This document shows, piece by piece, positions 63,312 to 64,000 of a stretch of DNA of 64,000 nt. The first letter of the stretch is position 1; each line of letters begins with the position of its first letter. Source of the DNA: Brevibacillus gelatini (GTDB taxonomy: Bacteria; Bacillota; Bacilli; Brevibacillales; Brevibacillaceae); NCBI RefSeq assembly GCF_003710935.1, contig NZ_RHHS01000012.1:62001-126000 (forward strand), given 5' to 3'. The notes beneath the pieces were generated by a model that ran no database searches, was not told the origin of the DNA, and was given only the letters and a program-made list of their open reading frames with translations. The translations under genes were made by a program, and so were the position numbers.

Positions 63312-64000
63312 GTGGACAGAATCGGCATTATGTTAGATTGGGGCATTATGCAGAAAGGGATCAGGGGAGACAAGTCGTACGAGCGTCTGCCGTATTATGT
63401 GGAAATTGGCAAAGAGCTGGGGCTGGAGCCTGTCTTTTTTCATCCAAGGCATGTCCTGCCAGGTGACGAACGGGTGCAAGGCTATTTTTGGAACGGCAGC
63501 AGGCTCGTTTCCCGGCGGGTGGCTGTACCGCGGGTCATCCACAACCGCGTCTTGACCGGGGACCAAAAAGCCCGCGCTGTCATTTCCCGGCTCAGCAAAA
63601 AGAAGACAGTCTTCAACGGCCTGGTCGTGCGAGACAAGCGCAAGGTGCACCAGATGCTGTGGAAGAACGAGCACCTACGCAAATACTTGCCCCACACCGT
63701 TCCCTATTCCGGTGAGCAGTTTCGCCAGTTTCTCGATAAATACCAGGTCGTCTATGTCAAACCGTCGATTGGCTCTGTGGGCATTGGGGTGGCCAGAATC
63801 GAGCGGCACGGGAGCGACTACCACTTTATCGCCTCGAAAAAGCGCAAAGTGATGTCGCGTCCCGAGCTGTTGGCTGCCGTGCGCCGCTGGGTCGGCGGCA
63901 AGCGTTTTCTCATCCAGCGGGGGATTCCACTGGCCCGCTACAACGGCAAAACGTTTGATATTCGCGTGTCCGTACAAAAAAACCGGGAGCGGGACTGGAC
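63312..64000 (+). CDS. YheC/YheD family ATP-grasp spore-coat-associated protein, N-terminal part
   Basis: The first 229 residues of a gene cut by the window end, so it lacks a stop here. It starts GTG 63312 after GGGGGAT and reads MDRIGIMLDWGIMQKG. The family shows in VFNGLVVRDKRKVHQML, YVKPSIGSVGIGV, and the late FDIRVSVQKN, an ATP-grasp core. YheC/YheD proteins are spore-coat-associated in Bacillus; the reaction is unknown. ATG 63330 is a less likely start. Confidence 0.82.
   Translation, partial: MDRIGIMLDWGIMQKGIRGDKSYERLPYYVEIGKELGLEPVFFHPRHVLPGDERVQGYFWNGSRLVSRRVAVPRVIHNRVLTGDQKARAVISRLSKKKTVFNGLVVRDKRKVHQMLWKNEHLRKYLPHTVPYSGEQFRQFLDKYQVVYVKPSIGSVGIGVARIERHGSDYHFIASKKRKVMSRPELLAAVRRWVGGKRFLIQRGIPLARYNGKTFDIRVSVQKNRERDW

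Noticed and set aside
1-64000. tRNA, rRNA, CRISPR arrays, insertion sequences, prophage
   Set aside because: Scanned by eye on both strands; no CCA-ended cloverleaf clusters, regularly spaced repeats, transposase motifs or phage genes were seen.

Overview
The window is a piece of chromosome from an endospore-forming member of the Bacillales. Its gene order follows the Bacillus subtilis block that runs from cdsA through dxr, rasP, proS, polC, the nusA-infB operon, pnp, spoVF, asd-dapG-dapA, spoIIIE, the ymf genes, recA, rny, ymdB and spoVS. Spore-specific genes (ylxY, ymxH, dpaA/dpaB, tepA, ylzJ, spoIIIE, spoVS, a YheC/YheD protein) confirm a spore former. The DNA is richer in G+C than B. subtilis by eye, and several starts are GTG or TTG. 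A Brevibacillus-like organism in the Paenibacillaceae is my best guess; this is inference, not a database result. I see no prophage, insertion sequence, CRISPR array, rRNA or tRNA.

Layout. 1-10266: lipid, isoprenoid and replication genes (cdsA end, dxr, rseP, ispG, proS, polC). 10298-18672: a long translation operon starting at a strong SigA promoter (rimP, nusA, rnpM/ylxR, ylxQ, infB, ylxP, rbfA, nrnA, truB, ribF). 18682-21433: rpsO and pnp. 21524-29156: ylxY, an M16 peptidase, ymxH, dipicolinate synthase and the aspartate/diaminopimelate branch. 29259-34653: RNase J, tepA, ylzJ, spoIIIE. 34674-40306: a GntR regulator followed by a BMP-type nucleoside ABC importer. 40394-41841: an M23 wall hydrolase and a 51-residue zinc ribbon. 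42022-49585: an M16 pair, ymfI, ymfJ, ymfK, rodZ, rimO, pgsA. 49664-54474: cinA, a DEAD-box helicase, recA with a LexA box, recX. 54491-57654: rny with a long structured leader, ymdB, spoVS with a SigH promoter. 57826-60708: a two-subunit 2-oxoacid:ferredoxin oxidoreductase. 60714-64000: a minus-strand YkvI-type membrane protein, an MBL hydrolase, mnmM and the start of a YheC/YheD ATP-grasp gene.

How the genes fit together. Three themes alternate: translation and RNA turnover (IF2, NusA, RimP, RbfA, TruB, RimO, S15, PNPase, RNase J, RNase Y, NrnA, a DEAD helicase); envelope and precursor supply (CdsA, PgsA, Dxr/IspG, RseP, RodZ, DapG/DapA, M23); and sporulation. Diaminopimelate synthesis also links to spores, because DapA makes the precursor that DpaAB turns into dipicolinate.

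Most of the window is conserved core genome and I found no obvious new multi-gene system. The best candidate for something undescribed is the RNA leader upstream of rny: its first bases can pair with the loop and 5' arm of a downstream terminator, which is the layout of a transcription switch. Smaller points are an ylxY protein without the usual deacetylase aspartates, an RNase J with a full catalytic motif at the rnjB locus, a short zinc-ribbon gene, and repeated elements upstream of the oxidoreductase operon.
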